A DNA stretch of 21,878 nt from a virus: positions 1 to 21,878 of the IMG/VR virus record IMGVR_UViG_3300022746_000057. One strand, 5' to 3'. The notes beneath the pieces are model-generated. The model was not told the origin of the DNA and made no database searches. It saw only the letters and a list, made by a program, of their open reading frames with translations. Positions 1 through 8,184 of the stretch are shown here, piece by piece (positions within the stretch are counted from its first letter, which is position 1; every line of letters starts with the position of its first letter). Made by a program: the position numbers and the translations under genes.

Positions 1-2
1 AA

Positions 3-2921
3 ATTTCTCTGGCAGAGAACCCACGCACATACAACCGCATCTTGTTTAGCGACAAGAACATCTTCCGCGTTGGCAGCCAAGTGGCCGCAGATCGTCAGCG
101 CATGCGCTTCGGTAAAGAAGCCTCGCAACCCGCTGGTGTTTTCGCCAAGGCTGGCGAGTGGCTGGACGCCGCGATCACTAGCCCCAAGGAAACCCTGCAC
201 AAGCTGAAGCTGGGCTTCTTGACCCTAGACCAACTGGCTGAACTGGACAAGTCCCCCGGCCAAGTGGTTCGCGCTTACGCAGATGTGTCTATTGCCATGC
301 AGATGATGTCCAAAGACATGGTGGATAAGGCTGTCAAGATTGACCATTTGTGGGCAAAGCTGGACCCCAAAGAAGCCAAGCGTCTGTCTGAGACTATGCG
401 CTCCGCCACGCGTGCGCAATACGATCCTGCTTTGAGCGTTGCCGCTGCTAACGGAACGGAGCAAGAAGTCAAAGACCTGTACGATGGCCTGACTAACAGT
501 GGCCGGGACGTCTACGCCAAAGTCAAAAAGTATTATGAAGATGCGTTTGCTACGCGTCTGGCCATCATGGAAGAGGCTGCTGCTAAGCTGGGCGGTAAAG
601 AGCTCAAGGAAATCCAAGAGCTGTACTCCAAGCTCAAGGGCCCGTACTTCCCGCTGGGTCGCACTGGTAAATACTACGCTGTGGGCATGTCCCCCCGTGT
701 GGCAGAGTTGATGGCTAAGAAAGAAGACTCCGGTCTCTCCAGCTCTGAGACAACTGAATTGGCTGCGCTGCGCAAGCAAGCTGACCAATATAAGACCAGC
801 TCGTTCAACACTCTGTATGAGGCCAAGAAAGCCGCTGAGCAGTTCAAAGAGTCCATGGGCGACAGCTACTACAAAGAAGTAGACATTGAAAAGACCTTGG
901 CCTCCACTACGACCAAGCTGCCTAACTTCGCCAAGATGGAAGAGTACATCACTAGCCAGATTGGCGGCGACACGCAAGCGCAAGTCAAGAGCATGCTGAA
1001 CCAGATGATGTTTGACATGTTGCCAGAGCACCATGCTTTGAAGAATCAGATGCAGCGTGAGGGTGTGTACGGCGAGAACGAGGATATGCGACAAGTGTTC
1101 GCAAGCACCTCTATTAGCCAATCACACTACATCAGCCGCCTGAAGTTCAGTAATGATCTGAATGTAGCCATGGCTAATATTGGCAAAGCAGCGCGTCGTG
1201 ATAACGAGATGCAACAGATCAAGAATGAGCTGAAGCTGCGTACAAAGTTGTCCATGGACAACACTCAGTCTGCTCTGACCGATGCAATGGTTAACGCCAG
1301 CTACTTTGCCCACCTTGGTTTGTCTCCAGCGTTCTTGCTGACCAACATGACTCAGGTGCCAATGATTACGGCCCCTTGGCTGGGTGCACGTCACGGCATG
1401 GGTGCTACTAAACGCGCTATGGCCATGGCTTTGGCCGACACTGCCAAGATCATCAAGTCCACTTACAAGGACGGTGACTGGCGTAGCGAGTTGAACTGGA
1501 ACAACCTGTTCCCAGCAGGCTCCAATGAAGATCGTATGTTCCGTGACTTGCTCGACCGCAACGTGCTGGACATCACTATGGAGCATGACTTGGCCGCTGT
1601 GGCTTCTGCACAGAAGGGCATCTTTGACGACAAGATTTCCAAGGCTACTGGCGGCAAGCTCGGTGGTATGAGCGACGTGGTCAAACTGGTGAATACACCA
1701 GTGCGTATCACTGAGTTGGCCAACCGTGCTGTTACTGCGTTGTCTGCCTATCGCTTGAAGATGGAATCCTTGAAGTCTGCTCCTATGACCGAGGAAGAGC
1801 GCCACACGGCTGCCGTGAATTACGCTGCTCGTACTGTGTCCGAGACTCAGTTGAACTATTCTGAGTTGAACGCACCACGCCACATGCGCCAAGTGTTTGG
1901 CTCAAAGCCATTGGCCAAGATGATTTTCCAGTTCCGCAAGTACCAACAAGGTATGTTGTATTTGATTGCCAAGAACATCTCCGATGCTCTGCCCGGCAGC
2001 AAGGCAACTGCGGAAGACCGCCGCATCGCTCGCCGCACTATCGCTGGTTTGTACATGACTACTGGCTTGATGGCTGGTACGACTGGCATGCCTCTGATGG
2101 GTACAGTGGGCGTGGCTGGTATCGCTAACCTGATCGCCGCTGCCTTCGGTGACGACGATGAGCCATGGGACTTCGAAACTGAGTACCGCAACTTCTTGGC
2201 CGACTGGCTGGGTAAGGACATGGCTTTGTTGGTGGCCAAGGGTGTACCTGCGGCTCTCGGCGCTGACTTGTCTCAGCGTGTTGGTATGGCCGATATTGCT
2301 AACCCGATTCCCTTCGTTCAACGAGGCGCTACTGGGCAGTCCACTGTGGCTAACGCGCTCTACGCTACGCTCGGTGCTCCCGTAGGTATGGTGGGCTCAA
2401 TGTATGACGGCATCGTGGCCATGGCCAACGGTGATGTGATGAAGGGTATGGAGAAGGTCATCCCAGTCAAGGCTGTGAAGGACGCACTGCGCACGTATCG
2501 CTATGCCGATGAAGGCATGACTGACAAGCGCGGTAACGTAATCCTGCCGCCAGAGAAGTTCGACGCATGGGACTTGACACTGCGCGGTATGGGCTTCACA
2601 CCCACCAAGGAATCAGAGTACTACGCGGCCAATGCAGCAATGCAAGAAGCCAAGATGGCTGCCACTGACGTGCGCACTCGCCTGTTGCGCGAATACTCTG
2701 AGGCTAAGATGAAGGGTGAGCCAACCACTGACGTCGACGCCGAGATCGCTGATTTCAACGAGCGCCACCCAGAGAAGACCGTGAAGATCGATATGTCCAC
2801 AAAACTGAAAGCAGTTCAGGCTCGCCGTAAAATGGCAACCGAACGCAATGAGGCTGGCTTACGTATCGGTAAACGCGAGAAACCTTTTGCTGACCAAGCA
2901 CGATTCGCAACAGAGGAATAA
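3..2921 (+). CDS. C-terminal part of giant PLxRFG-type phage protein (5' partial)
   Basis: The frame is open to the left edge: codons before the TTG at 42 read ISLAENPRTYNRI, so the true start lies outside and 972 residues are visible. I recognise the layout of the PLxRFG domain, the roughly 700-residue C-terminal tail of very large phage proteins. The signature lies at 651-668 as PLGRTG within GPYFPLGRTGKYY, a variant of PLxRFG. Further on are the stretch FGSKPLAKMIFQFRKYQQ (about 1900-1953), a Gly/Met-rich hydrophobic segment that may cross or enter a membrane (about 2040-2150), and a charged helical C-terminus. Family members are often polyvalent proteins thought to be packaged with or injected alongside phage DNA; that role is inferred here. 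No catalytic domain is visible in this part, and enzymatic domains may lie upstream. TTG at 42 is not a credible start. Confidence 0.8.
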   Translation: MSLAENPRTYNRILFSDKNIFRVGSQVAADRQRMRFGKEASQPAGVFAKAGEWLDAAITSPKETLHKLKLGFLTLDQLAELDKSPGQVVRAYADVSIAMQMMSKDMVDKAVKIDHLWAKLDPKEAKRLSETMRSATRAQYDPALSVAAANGTEQEVKDLYDGLTNSGRDVYAKVKKYYEDAFATRLAIMEEAAAKLGGKELKEIQELYSKLKGPYFPLGRTGKYYAVGMSPRVAELMAKKEDSGLSSSETTELAALRKQADQYKTSSFNTLYEAKKAAEQFKESMGDSYYKEVDIEKTLASTTTKLPNFAKMEEYITSQIGGDTQAQVKSMLNQMMFDMLPEHHALKNQMQREGVYGENEDMRQVFASTSISQSHYISRLKFSNDLNVAMANIGKAARRDNEMQQIKNELKLRTKLSMDNTQSALTDAMVNASYFAHLGLSPAFLLTNMTQVPMITAPWLGARHGMGATKRAMAMALADTAKIIKSTYKDGDWRSELNWNNLFPAGSNEDRMFRDLLDRNVLDITMEHDLAAVASAQKGIFDDKISKATGGKLGGMSDVVKLVNTPVRITELANRAVTALSAYRLKMESLKSAPMTEEERHTAAVNYAARTVSETQLNYSELNAPRHMRQVFGSKPLAKMIFQFRKYQQGMLYLIAKNISDALPGSKATAEDRRIARRTIAGLYMTTGLMAGTTGMPLMGTVGVAGIANLIAAAFGDDDEPWDFETEYRNFLADWLGKDMALLVAKGVPAALGADLSQRVGMADIANPIPFVQRGATGQSTVANALYATLGAPVGMVGSMYDGIVAMANGDVMKGMEKVIPVKAVKDALRTYRYADEGMTDKRGNVILPPEKFDAWDLTLRGMGFTPTKESEYYAANAAMQEAKMAATDVRTRLLREYSEAKMKGEPTTDVDAEIADFNERHPEKTVKIDMSTKLKAVQARRKMATERNEAGLRIGKREKPFADQARFATEE

Positions 2922-2923
2922 TC

Positions 2924-3175
2924 ATGGCTAAATCACCAGCATGGCAACGTAAAGAAGGCAAAAATCCTGAGGGCGGGCTCAACGCCAAGGGGCGGGCATC
3001 TGCTAAAAAAGAAGGTATGAACCTGAAGCCCCCAGCCCCCCACCCAAAAACAGATAAAGACGCTGCACGTCGGAAGTCATTCTGCGCCCGAATGGGGGGT
3101 ATGCCCGGCCCAATGAAAGACGAAAAAGGTAAGCCAACGCGTAAAGCGCTGTCTTTAAAGGCATGGAACTGTTAA
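2924..3175 (+). CDS. DUF6321-like small phage protein
   Basis: This is an 83-residue basic protein starting two bases after the preceding stop, with AGAGGA as ribosome-binding site. The motifs NPEGGLNAKGRAS near the N-terminus, KPPAPHPKTDKDAARRKSF in the middle and ARMGGMPGPMKDEKGKPT towards the C-terminus match the small conserved phage protein family I know as DUF6321. No biochemical role is established for it to my knowledge. It is commonly found in podovirus-like genomes close to late genes. Its last codons overlap the start of the next gene by 13 bases, so the two are probably translated from one message. Confidence 0.75.
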   Translation: MAKSPAWQRKEGKNPEGGLNAKGRASAKKEGMNLKPPAPHPKTDKDAARRKSFCARMGGMPGPMKDEKGKPTRKALSLKAWNC

Positions 3176-3579
3176 CTAAATCTTGTACTAGATGCCACGA
3201 GGAGAAGCTGCTCAACGCAGATCACTTCCCATTGCATAATAGAACTAAGTCGGGGTACGACAGTTGGTGCCGCTCATGCCGAAGCGCGTATAGAAATGCA
3301 AATTCACGCGGCAAGTTCCGCGATGTTATTTCTGATGAAGCCTTAGCAGACATCAAAGCAACAACTCATGAGTGTGTGATCTGCGGGGATGAAGCCAAGC
3401 TGGTTGTAGACCACGATCATGCAACCGGAAAAGTTCGCGGCATGCTTTGTGGGCACTGTAATCGGGGCCTTGGGCACTTCAGAGATGACCCAACCTTGCT
3501 AGAGTTTGCTGCACAATATCTATACGCTTCGGTGGACGCACCGCAGTGGGACAAATACAAAGAAAAAGGAACTTGCTGA
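3163..3579 (+). CDS. Endonuclease VII-like HNH (His-Me finger) nuclease
   Basis: A 138-residue protein with two cysteine pairs at the N-terminus (C8-x2-C11 and C36-x2-C39) and a classic recombination endonuclease VII core: C71-x2-C74, then VVDHDHATGKVRGMLCGHCN with H84 and H86, C96-x2-C99 and N100, followed by GLGHFRDDP. In T4 endonuclease VII the equivalent residues bind zinc and a catalytic metal to cleave branched DNA. Phage homologues act as Holliday-junction resolvases or as free-standing nicking or homing enzymes. The gene begins inside the DUF6321 gene, without a well-spaced Shine-Dalgarno of its own (AAAGG is only one base from ATG), so translation is probably coupled. Its position between late genes leaves either a packaging or resolvase role, or an inserted homing gene. 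Confidence 0.85.
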   Translation: MELLTKSCTRCHEEKLLNADHFPLHNRTKSGYDSWCRSCRSAYRNANSRGKFRDVISDEALADIKATTHECVICGDEAKLVVDHDHATGKVRGMLCGHCNRGLGHFRDDPTLLEFAAQYLYASVDAPQWDKYKEKGTC

Positions 3580-3580
3580 C

Positions 3581-3826
3581 ATGCCAGAATCAATCGAAAC
3601 AGCCCGCGAGCTAGCTACCCACGCTGCTGACATTCGCCACCTCCAAGAGGACATGGACAAGCTCGTCGAGAGCATGGCAGCCATGAATAAAACCTTGTCG
3701 GACATCAATACCACCCTGTCTGAGGCCAAAGGCGGGTGGAAAGTTCTCATGATGTTTGGTGGGGCTGGCGGCGTTCTGGGCGCGTTATTTACCCAGCTCA
3801 TTCACAGCGTCCCTTGGACTAAGTGA
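3581..3826 (+). CDS. Small coiled-coil/membrane protein, possible holin
   Basis: An 81-residue protein. I chose ATG 3581, one base after the preceding stop, because AAAAAGGA (3563-3570) sits at suitable spacing; the frame is open further upstream only inside the nuclease gene. Residues 1-50 form a charged heptad-like helix (MPESIETARELATHAADIRH onward). Residues about 53-75 form one Gly-rich hydrophobic segment (VLMMFGGAGGVLGALFTQLI), followed by a short tail ending in a lysine. An N-terminal coil with one C-terminal membrane segment resembles XhlA-like or class III holin-type proteins and other small phage membrane proteins. No endolysin gene is visible nearby, so a lysis role is only inferred. 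It is the last gene of the rightward unit. Confidence 0.65.
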   Translation: MPESIETARELATHAADIRHLQEDMDKLVESMAAMNKTLSDINTTLSEAKGGWKVLMMFGGAGGVLGALFTQLIHSVPWTK

Positions 3827-3860
3827 AAAAAGCCCCCGGTTTTTACGCCGGGGGCAAAAC
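3826..3860 (-). terminator. Intrinsic terminator of the leftward operon
   Basis: A perfect 8-bp stem, GCCCCCGG at 3832-3839 and CCGGGGGC at 3848-3855, encloses an 8-base loop. Read on the minus strand the hairpin is followed directly by six Ts (complement of 3826-3831), a textbook Rho-independent terminator lying 32 bases beyond the primase-helicase stop. Read on the plus strand it is followed by AAAAC, so rightward termination here would be weaker. It separates two convergent units. Confidence 0.85.
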
Positions 3861-3887
3861 CCTCATCTAGAGACAGCCAGCAACTGC

Positions 3888-6881
3888 TTACTGGCCAGCG
3901 GATGATACCGCAGCAGTCTCTAAACTGACAACCGTCGGGCCACTTGTTTTATCAACAGCGCCTTCCATAGCAGCGAAGTCGAAGCAATAGCAGACGCATG
4001 CGCCTGTCGAGTGGGCAGTTCCACGACCGATGTTGAACCGCTCAGAGCTCTTGCCAACCCACTTCTTCTCCTGTGCAAACTTCAGCACCTCTTTGGGCTC
4101 CATACGATTCTTGGCGCACCAGTCGTAGAAGTCCTTCTTGGCGATGAACAGCTTGCCAACCAGCTTGGGGTCAACAGTCTCACCAGAGTTCTTGTTGGGT
4201 GAACCCAGTATGCGACGACCAACCGCCACGCCGTTGATACGGGACAAAGACTCCTCAGGGCCACGAGCATCAGCACGGGTATCGCGGTAGCCTACGGTCA
4301 CCAAGATGCGGCTAGACATCTCACGGATCATGCGGCTGATACCTTCGGCTGGGTCAGTCACGTTGCCCTTGGACACCGCAGCAGTCAAGTCAGTCATCAA
4401 CGTAACGGTGAAGTCCTCGAGCTTTTGGAAGTCGAAGTCCACGATGTTATGGTCGATCAAAATCTTGGCCGCCACCAATGTGCAAGTCGCATGGCTACGG
4501 AAGAAACGATACTCAGACTGCGGCATCAAGCGGCTCATCTTGTTCTCGATCTTGGCGTAGAGGTCAGCGACTTCCTGCTGGTGCGTCACGATGTACTTCA
4601 CGAACTCATGACCAGCGTTGCCCATGTTTTCACGCATGGTGTCGATAGCGTTGGATACTTCAACCGCTGGGTCAATGATGGGCACGTTGTACGTGGCGAA
4701 GTTAATGCCGATCATACGAACTGCCTCAGCTTGCGTATTGGCGTTGTGGCCAGCCAGCTTGGAGTGCATGTCTTCGTTGGCAGTTAAACCAACCACAGTC
4801 TTCCAAGTGTGCTGCTCCGCGAAGCCAACCTTACCGCCAGCAGAAGTCAGACGGGCACGGTCAGTACCTTGAGATGTTGTGTAGGCCATAGCAGAAACTT
4901 CCGCTGCGTCCATGTCAGTCATCTCGTCAAACACCACGGGGATGTTCTTGTGTGCACCGACGATTGCCCACCGCGCATTGCGAGTCGCACCTTCCTTACC
5001 AGCGAAGATCATCTTGTTGGCATCGCAGATACCGTACAGCGCAGAACGCCACACAGAAGTCTTGCCTTTGCCAGACGCACCAGAGTTCACTGCGACGAGG
5101 GCACCGTTATAACTATCTTCTCCGAATGGGGTGATGAGTGAACCGTACACATTGCAGAATACGTATTGGGCAGCCTGACTGTTTTCTCGGTTGTAGATGT
5201 AGTTAACAGCAGCGGAATAAGCAGCAAGAGAGCCACGAGGTTCAGGATAAGCAGCGCGGTGATCTGCGGCAGCGCCACCGATAAACACTTTGCGAATTGA
5301 ACCATCTTGGTGATAGAGCCTGTCTCCAAGTAGCACCCCACTCATGTTGTCGCGCCAGCCAAACGCAGTCAGTGTGTCGGTTTCACGTTGCTCGGCCATC
5401 AGCTTGTGAATTGAGTCGCGGATGTACGCGGTCATGTGCATCGTTGAGTCCTTGTTGTTGGATGGCATCAGCTCATACTTAGACAATGCTTTGAGCAAGT
5501 CGGTAGAAGAGGCCAATGCAGAGGTGTCCACCTCGAAGTCACGAACCCGTTGGTCAGGCAAGTGCATGCGGATAGTGAACGCAAAAGCGCCATCAGATTT
5601 TTTGATCCGTTGGATTGGGTAGAACAGCGTACGGCAGAACGTGTATGGCTGCATCACACCGTCTTTGTCACGGATGAAACGCAGCATGTGCCCAGTCTGG
5701 TACTCATAACCCTCGGGCATTGGAGGCACAGTGGCTTCCAACACTTGGTCAGGCTTAGCCTCGTCGATTACTTCGACAACTGATTCTGCTGGTTCAGGCA
5801 GAAGTCGTCCCAGCACGATTGGTGATTTGATGTTTCCTTTATGAACACAGCCTTCGCAGGCGGTCGGGTTGCAGCGCTGAAAATATTCACAAGTAGCAGG
5901 GCCACTATCCCAAGTGTGATAACGGGTATCAACATCGACATTAGAGTGGCCAGTAGCGGCCCGCAGTTCGCTCCACTCATGTGCCAGAGGTTCTCCCTCG
6001 ACACAGTGCTTGATGATCCCAATGATGCCGCGCCATGATTCATAGTCAACGTCTCCTTTGGTGTCACGCATCTTGCCAACTTGAGCGCAGTGGTTTGCGA
6101 CCTCTTGGGCAGATGATTCAATTTGGGGGCCGAGGTGGCCGATCAGGTCATCGTTCAAGCCTTCCACGGGGGTGCGGCTAATCAGTTGCTGAGGGATGAC
6201 GTCGTACTTGGCAACAGCCGCTTGGACTGCTGCGTGAAAATCTTTGGGGTTTACAGCTACGCCTTCGCGTATGACTTTTACTTGACGGGGGTCTCGTCCG
6301 GGCTTTCTGTTATGGCTTCCAACTGGTCGGAGTACTGACGATAAGTCGGCAGTACGAGTAGGGTCAACCAAAAGACCAGCAGCTGCCAGACTGGACTTGA
6401 AACCACTGGCCATAGTTCGCCATGAATTTGGGCCAATAGACTGCGTGAGGGGCCAGTAACAGTGAATACCACCTCCAGAATCGACGAGCATAGGGTCAGG
6501 GAACCCATGGGCACGACAAAAACCCACAATAGCCACCGCAGCATCTCTCTTTGTTGCGTAACCTTTTCCCTCCAGAGCCTTTGTCTCTCCGCAGTCAATA
6601 TCTGCCCAGAACGCCTTTGCTCGAAACCAATTCGGTTCGCCGCGATATTTTTTCTTAGTCTCTCCGTTGATGAGTACTTCATAGCTTGGCTCCTTGTAAG
6701 CAGCGCATGCGTGATAGACAGTTAAGTTAGTTTGCTTGTCGTAAGAAGCGATGGCCTCAGCCATCAGCTCCAATGATTCATACGCCTTGTGGGCGATGCC
6801 GGGGGTTCCGGCACGACTCAGGCCAACGAACTTATACCCATCTTCCGGCAAGATTGTTTTGAGGAAGGTGAGTGCGTCCAT
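3888..6881 (-). CDS. Primase-helicase: archaeo-eukaryotic primase plus P-loop helicase
   Basis: A 997-residue bifunctional replication protein. The N-terminal primase/polymerase (AEP) domain shows FWADID (D94, D96), SGGGIH (135-140) and RPVGSHNRKPG (185-195), the expected metal-binding and nucleotide-binding motifs. A helical C-terminal primase segment (about 260-350) follows, ending in a cysteine cluster C331, C337, C342, C345 that may bind zinc. The second half is a P-loop ATPase: Walker A SGASGKGKTS (600-609), Walker B VVFDEM (649-654), then a region resembling DUF927/SF3-type phage helicases. It should prime and unwind the phage DNA for the polymerase encoded upstream in the same unit. 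I chose ATG 6881, one base after the preceding stop, over an upstream start at 6926 that has no Shine-Dalgarno and overlaps that gene. It is the last gene before the terminator. Confidence 0.88.
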   Translation of the reverse strand: MDALTFLKTILPEDGYKFVGLSRAGTPGIAHKAYESLELMAEAIASYDKQTNLTVYHACAAYKEPSYEVLINGETKKKYRGEPNWFRAKAFWADIDCGETKALEGKGYATKRDAAVAIVGFCRAHGFPDPMLVDSGGGIHCYWPLTQSIGPNSWRTMASGFKSSLAAAGLLVDPTRTADLSSVLRPVGSHNRKPGRDPRQVKVIREGVAVNPKDFHAAVQAAVAKYDVIPQQLISRTPVEGLNDDLIGHLGPQIESSAQEVANHCAQVGKMRDTKGDVDYESWRGIIGIIKHCVEGEPLAHEWSELRAATGHSNVDVDTRYHTWDSGPATCEYFQRCNPTACEGCVHKGNIKSPIVLGRLLPEPAESVVEVIDEAKPDQVLEATVPPMPEGYEYQTGHMLRFIRDKDGVMQPYTFCRTLFYPIQRIKKSDGAFAFTIRMHLPDQRVRDFEVDTSALASSTDLLKALSKYELMPSNNKDSTMHMTAYIRDSIHKLMAEQRETDTLTAFGWRDNMSGVLLGDRLYHQDGSIRKVFIGGAAADHRAAYPEPRGSLAAYSAAVNYIYNRENSQAAQYVFCNVYGSLITPFGEDSYNGALVAVNSGASGKGKTSVWRSALYGICDANKMIFAGKEGATRNARWAIVGAHKNIPVVFDEMTDMDAAEVSAMAYTTSQGTDRARLTSAGGKVGFAEQHTWKTVVGLTANEDMHSKLAGHNANTQAEAVRMIGINFATYNVPIIDPAVEVSNAIDTMRENMGNAGHEFVKYIVTHQQEVADLYAKIENKMSRLMPQSEYRFFRSHATCTLVAAKILIDHNIVDFDFQKLEDFTVTLMTDLTAAVSKGNVTDPAEGISRMIREMSSRILVTVGYRDTRADARGPEESLSRINGVAVGRRILGSPNKNSGETVDPKLVGKLFIAKKDFYDWCAKNRMEPKEVLKFAQEKKWVGKSSERFNIGRGTAHSTGACVCYCFDFAAMEGAVDKTSGPTVVSLETAAVSSAGQ

Positions 6882-6882
6882 G

Positions 6883-7134
6883 TTATGCCTGCGCGATGAT
6901 TGATTTACCTGTGGCGTGAGAGCCAATAGTGATGGTGCGATCCATGTGGGCCATGGCCACCTTCACCAACTCTTTAGCTTGAATGTTTGTGTCTGCTGCT
7001 TCCACGATAACTCGTGCCAACAGCTCAGCTAAACCGATGATGATTTCTCCGTGGTTGAAATCTTTGCCGCTCAGGGCGAGGTTTGCTTCGACTACGACAC
7101 CAGCGACTTTGCGCTGGTCAACTTGGTATGACAT
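6883..7134 (-). CDS. Unrecognised 83-residue phage protein
   Basis: This small protein starts with MSYQVDQRKVAGVVVEANLA and is preceded by a good Shine-Dalgarno (TGGAGA, spacing 5). Helices rich in Ala, Val and Leu dominate residues 8-65. The C-terminus reads ITIGSHATGKSIIAQA, which fits the P-loop consensus GxxxxGKS, but nothing follows that could complete a nucleotide-binding fold, so I do not call it an ATPase. The stop is one base before the primase-helicase start, so the two are likely co-translated. The function is unknown; a small replication accessory is possible from context only. Confidence 0.65.
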   Translation of the reverse strand: MSYQVDQRKVAGVVVEANLALSGKDFNHGEIIIGLAELLARVIVEAADTNIQAKELVKVAMAHMDRTITIGSHATGKSIIAQA

Positions 7135-7145
7135 GATTTCTCCAG

Positions 7146-7172
7146 AAAATGAAAGCCCCGAAGGGCTGGGAA
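7146..7172 (-). terminator. UUCG-loop hairpin, possible weak terminator or attenuator
   Basis: On the minus strand AGCCC-TTCG-GGGCT (7167 to 7154) forms a 5-bp stem with a stable UUCG tetraloop, followed by TTTCATTTTC. The T-tract is interrupted. It lies just upstream of the ribosome-binding site of the 83-residue protein, so it may reduce transcription into that gene and the primase-helicase, or simply protect upstream mRNA ends. Confidence 0.45.
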
Positions 7173-7178
7173 GAAGGA

Positions 7179-7221
7179 GGGGGACTACTACTGTAGCTGG
7201 GCAGGATTGCCCGTAGCCCCC
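7179..7221 (-). other. Long nested hairpin after the ssDNA-binding gene
   Basis: The outer stem pairs GGGGG-A-CTAC (7179-7188, one bulged A) with GTAGCCCCC (7213-7221). Inside it GGGCA (7199-7203) pairs with TGCCC (7208-7212) over a four-base loop. It starts 10 bases beyond the stop codon of the upstream gene on the minus strand. There is no clear U-tract, so an mRNA-stabilising or processing structure is more likely than a terminator; this is inference. Confidence 0.4.
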
Positions 7222-7231
7222 CGTAAAACCA

Positions 7232-8158
7232 TTAGTCGTCGAAGTTCAGATCGTCGAGGTTTAAGTCAGGCATGTCAACCTGTGCGTCGGCAACAACTGG
7301 CTTTGGCTCAGGCTTGGGTTCAGCCTTTGGCTTCGCCACAGCTTTGGGCTTCTCGGCCACGGCAGCGGTCTTGACTTCCACAACGGGCAGATCATCTTCA
7401 GCGGGGGTAGCTTCAGCAGCGGCAGCAGCAGCGATACCCTCAGAACCGAGAATGGCTTGCACCACGTCGGACGCCATGACTTCTTGCACTTGGGCGTAGC
7501 CCGCATCGCTCAACAAACCTGTGGGCTTGAAGGTCAGCTTGGGAGTGGGAGACTCCATATCGAAGCCAATACGGGTAACCACCATGTTGTAGCCAACGCC
7601 GCGCTTAGCGAGCATCTTGCCGTACTCACCCAAAGACTTGATCGATGCTGGGGGCACACGCAACAAGTAGGGGTCGTTAATCAGGTCAGCAGTGGCAATG
7701 GCCATACGGACGCTATCTTGGCAAGCCTTGCCCTTACCGCCGTTGTCACCGATCTTGGAGCCCCATTGGTTATGTGCACACAGTGCGCAAGACTTGGCTT
7801 GTGGCTCGGCCACGGATGGGTCAGGACGGTCACCAGTGTTGGAGAAGCAATCAGGCTTGGTAGCCTCGCTGCCCTCTTGGTAGCCCTTCATGTAGAACAC
7901 CTTGCTGGTGCCCTTGTTGGCTTTGACCAACACGACTTCAATCGAAGGCACTGCGATCTTCTCGCCGTCCACTTCTTTGGTCAGCACAGTGCGCTCGCCG
8001 TCACGAACAACGGTGAAGTTCTTGCCCTTGATGGACATAACGGGGAAGCCCGTGCCAGCGTGGGCCGTCAAGTCGTCGTTGACTGCTGCGCGGTTAGCTG
8101 TTTTCAAATAGGCTGGCAGGTTGCCAGAGGCGGTGTCGAAGGGGATGATGTTTGACAT
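7232..8158 (-). CDS. Probable zinc-binding ssDNA-binding protein
   Basis: This 308-residue protein has a compact N-terminal domain of about 240 residues, an Ala/Lys/Pro-rich linker (241-290) and a strongly acidic tail, DMPDLNLDDLNFDD, ending in an aromatic followed by Asp. Such a tail is typical of phage single-stranded DNA-binding proteins (T7 gp2.5 and T4 gp32 types), where it contacts polymerase and helicase. Four cysteines (C104, C124, C127, C146) around AHNQWGSK could bind zinc. I do not recognise the family by name. The identification rests on architecture and on its place between a helicase and the primase-helicase. The start at 8158 has a Shine-Dalgarno, TGGAGA, spaced eight bases from ATG. 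A recombination mediator or another DNA-binding role is the main alternative. Confidence 0.7.
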   Translation of the reverse strand: MSNIIPFDTASGNLPAYLKTANRAAVNDDLTAHAGTGFPVMSIKGKNFTVVRDGERTVLTKEVDGEKIAVPSIEVVLVKANKGTSKVFYMKGYQEGSEATKPDCFSNTGDRPDPSVAEPQAKSCALCAHNQWGSKIGDNGGKGKACQDSVRMAIATADLINDPYLLRVPPASIKSLGEYGKMLAKRGVGYNMVVTRIGFDMESPTPKLTFKPTGLLSDAGYAQVQEVMASDVVQAILGSEGIAAAAAAEATPAEDDLPVVEVKTAAVAEKPKAVAKPKAEPKPEPKPVVADAQVDMPDLNLDDLNFDD

Positions 8159-8184
8159 CTTAGTTTTCTCCAGTGGGTTGAGGG

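Noticed and set aside
42-44. TTG 42 as start of the first gene
   Set aside because: The frame continues without a stop to the left edge and reads as normal protein there.
225-1121. 298-codon frame antisense to the PLxRFG protein
   Set aside because: Composition is that of a shadow frame, it has no family resemblance, and it lies wholly inside a well-supported gene on the other strand.
1122-1892. 256-codon minus-strand frame
   Set aside because: His/Ser/Gln-rich shadow of the PLxRFG gene; no ribosome-binding context or motifs.
6882-6926. Upstream 15-residue extension of the primase-helicase
   Set aside because: No Shine-Dalgarno, overlaps the preceding gene, and the start at 6881 sits one base after that gene's stop.
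7457-8155. 232-codon plus-strand frame
   Set aside because: Antisense to the ssDNA-binding candidate across nearly its full length; sequence looks like a complementary-strand shadow.
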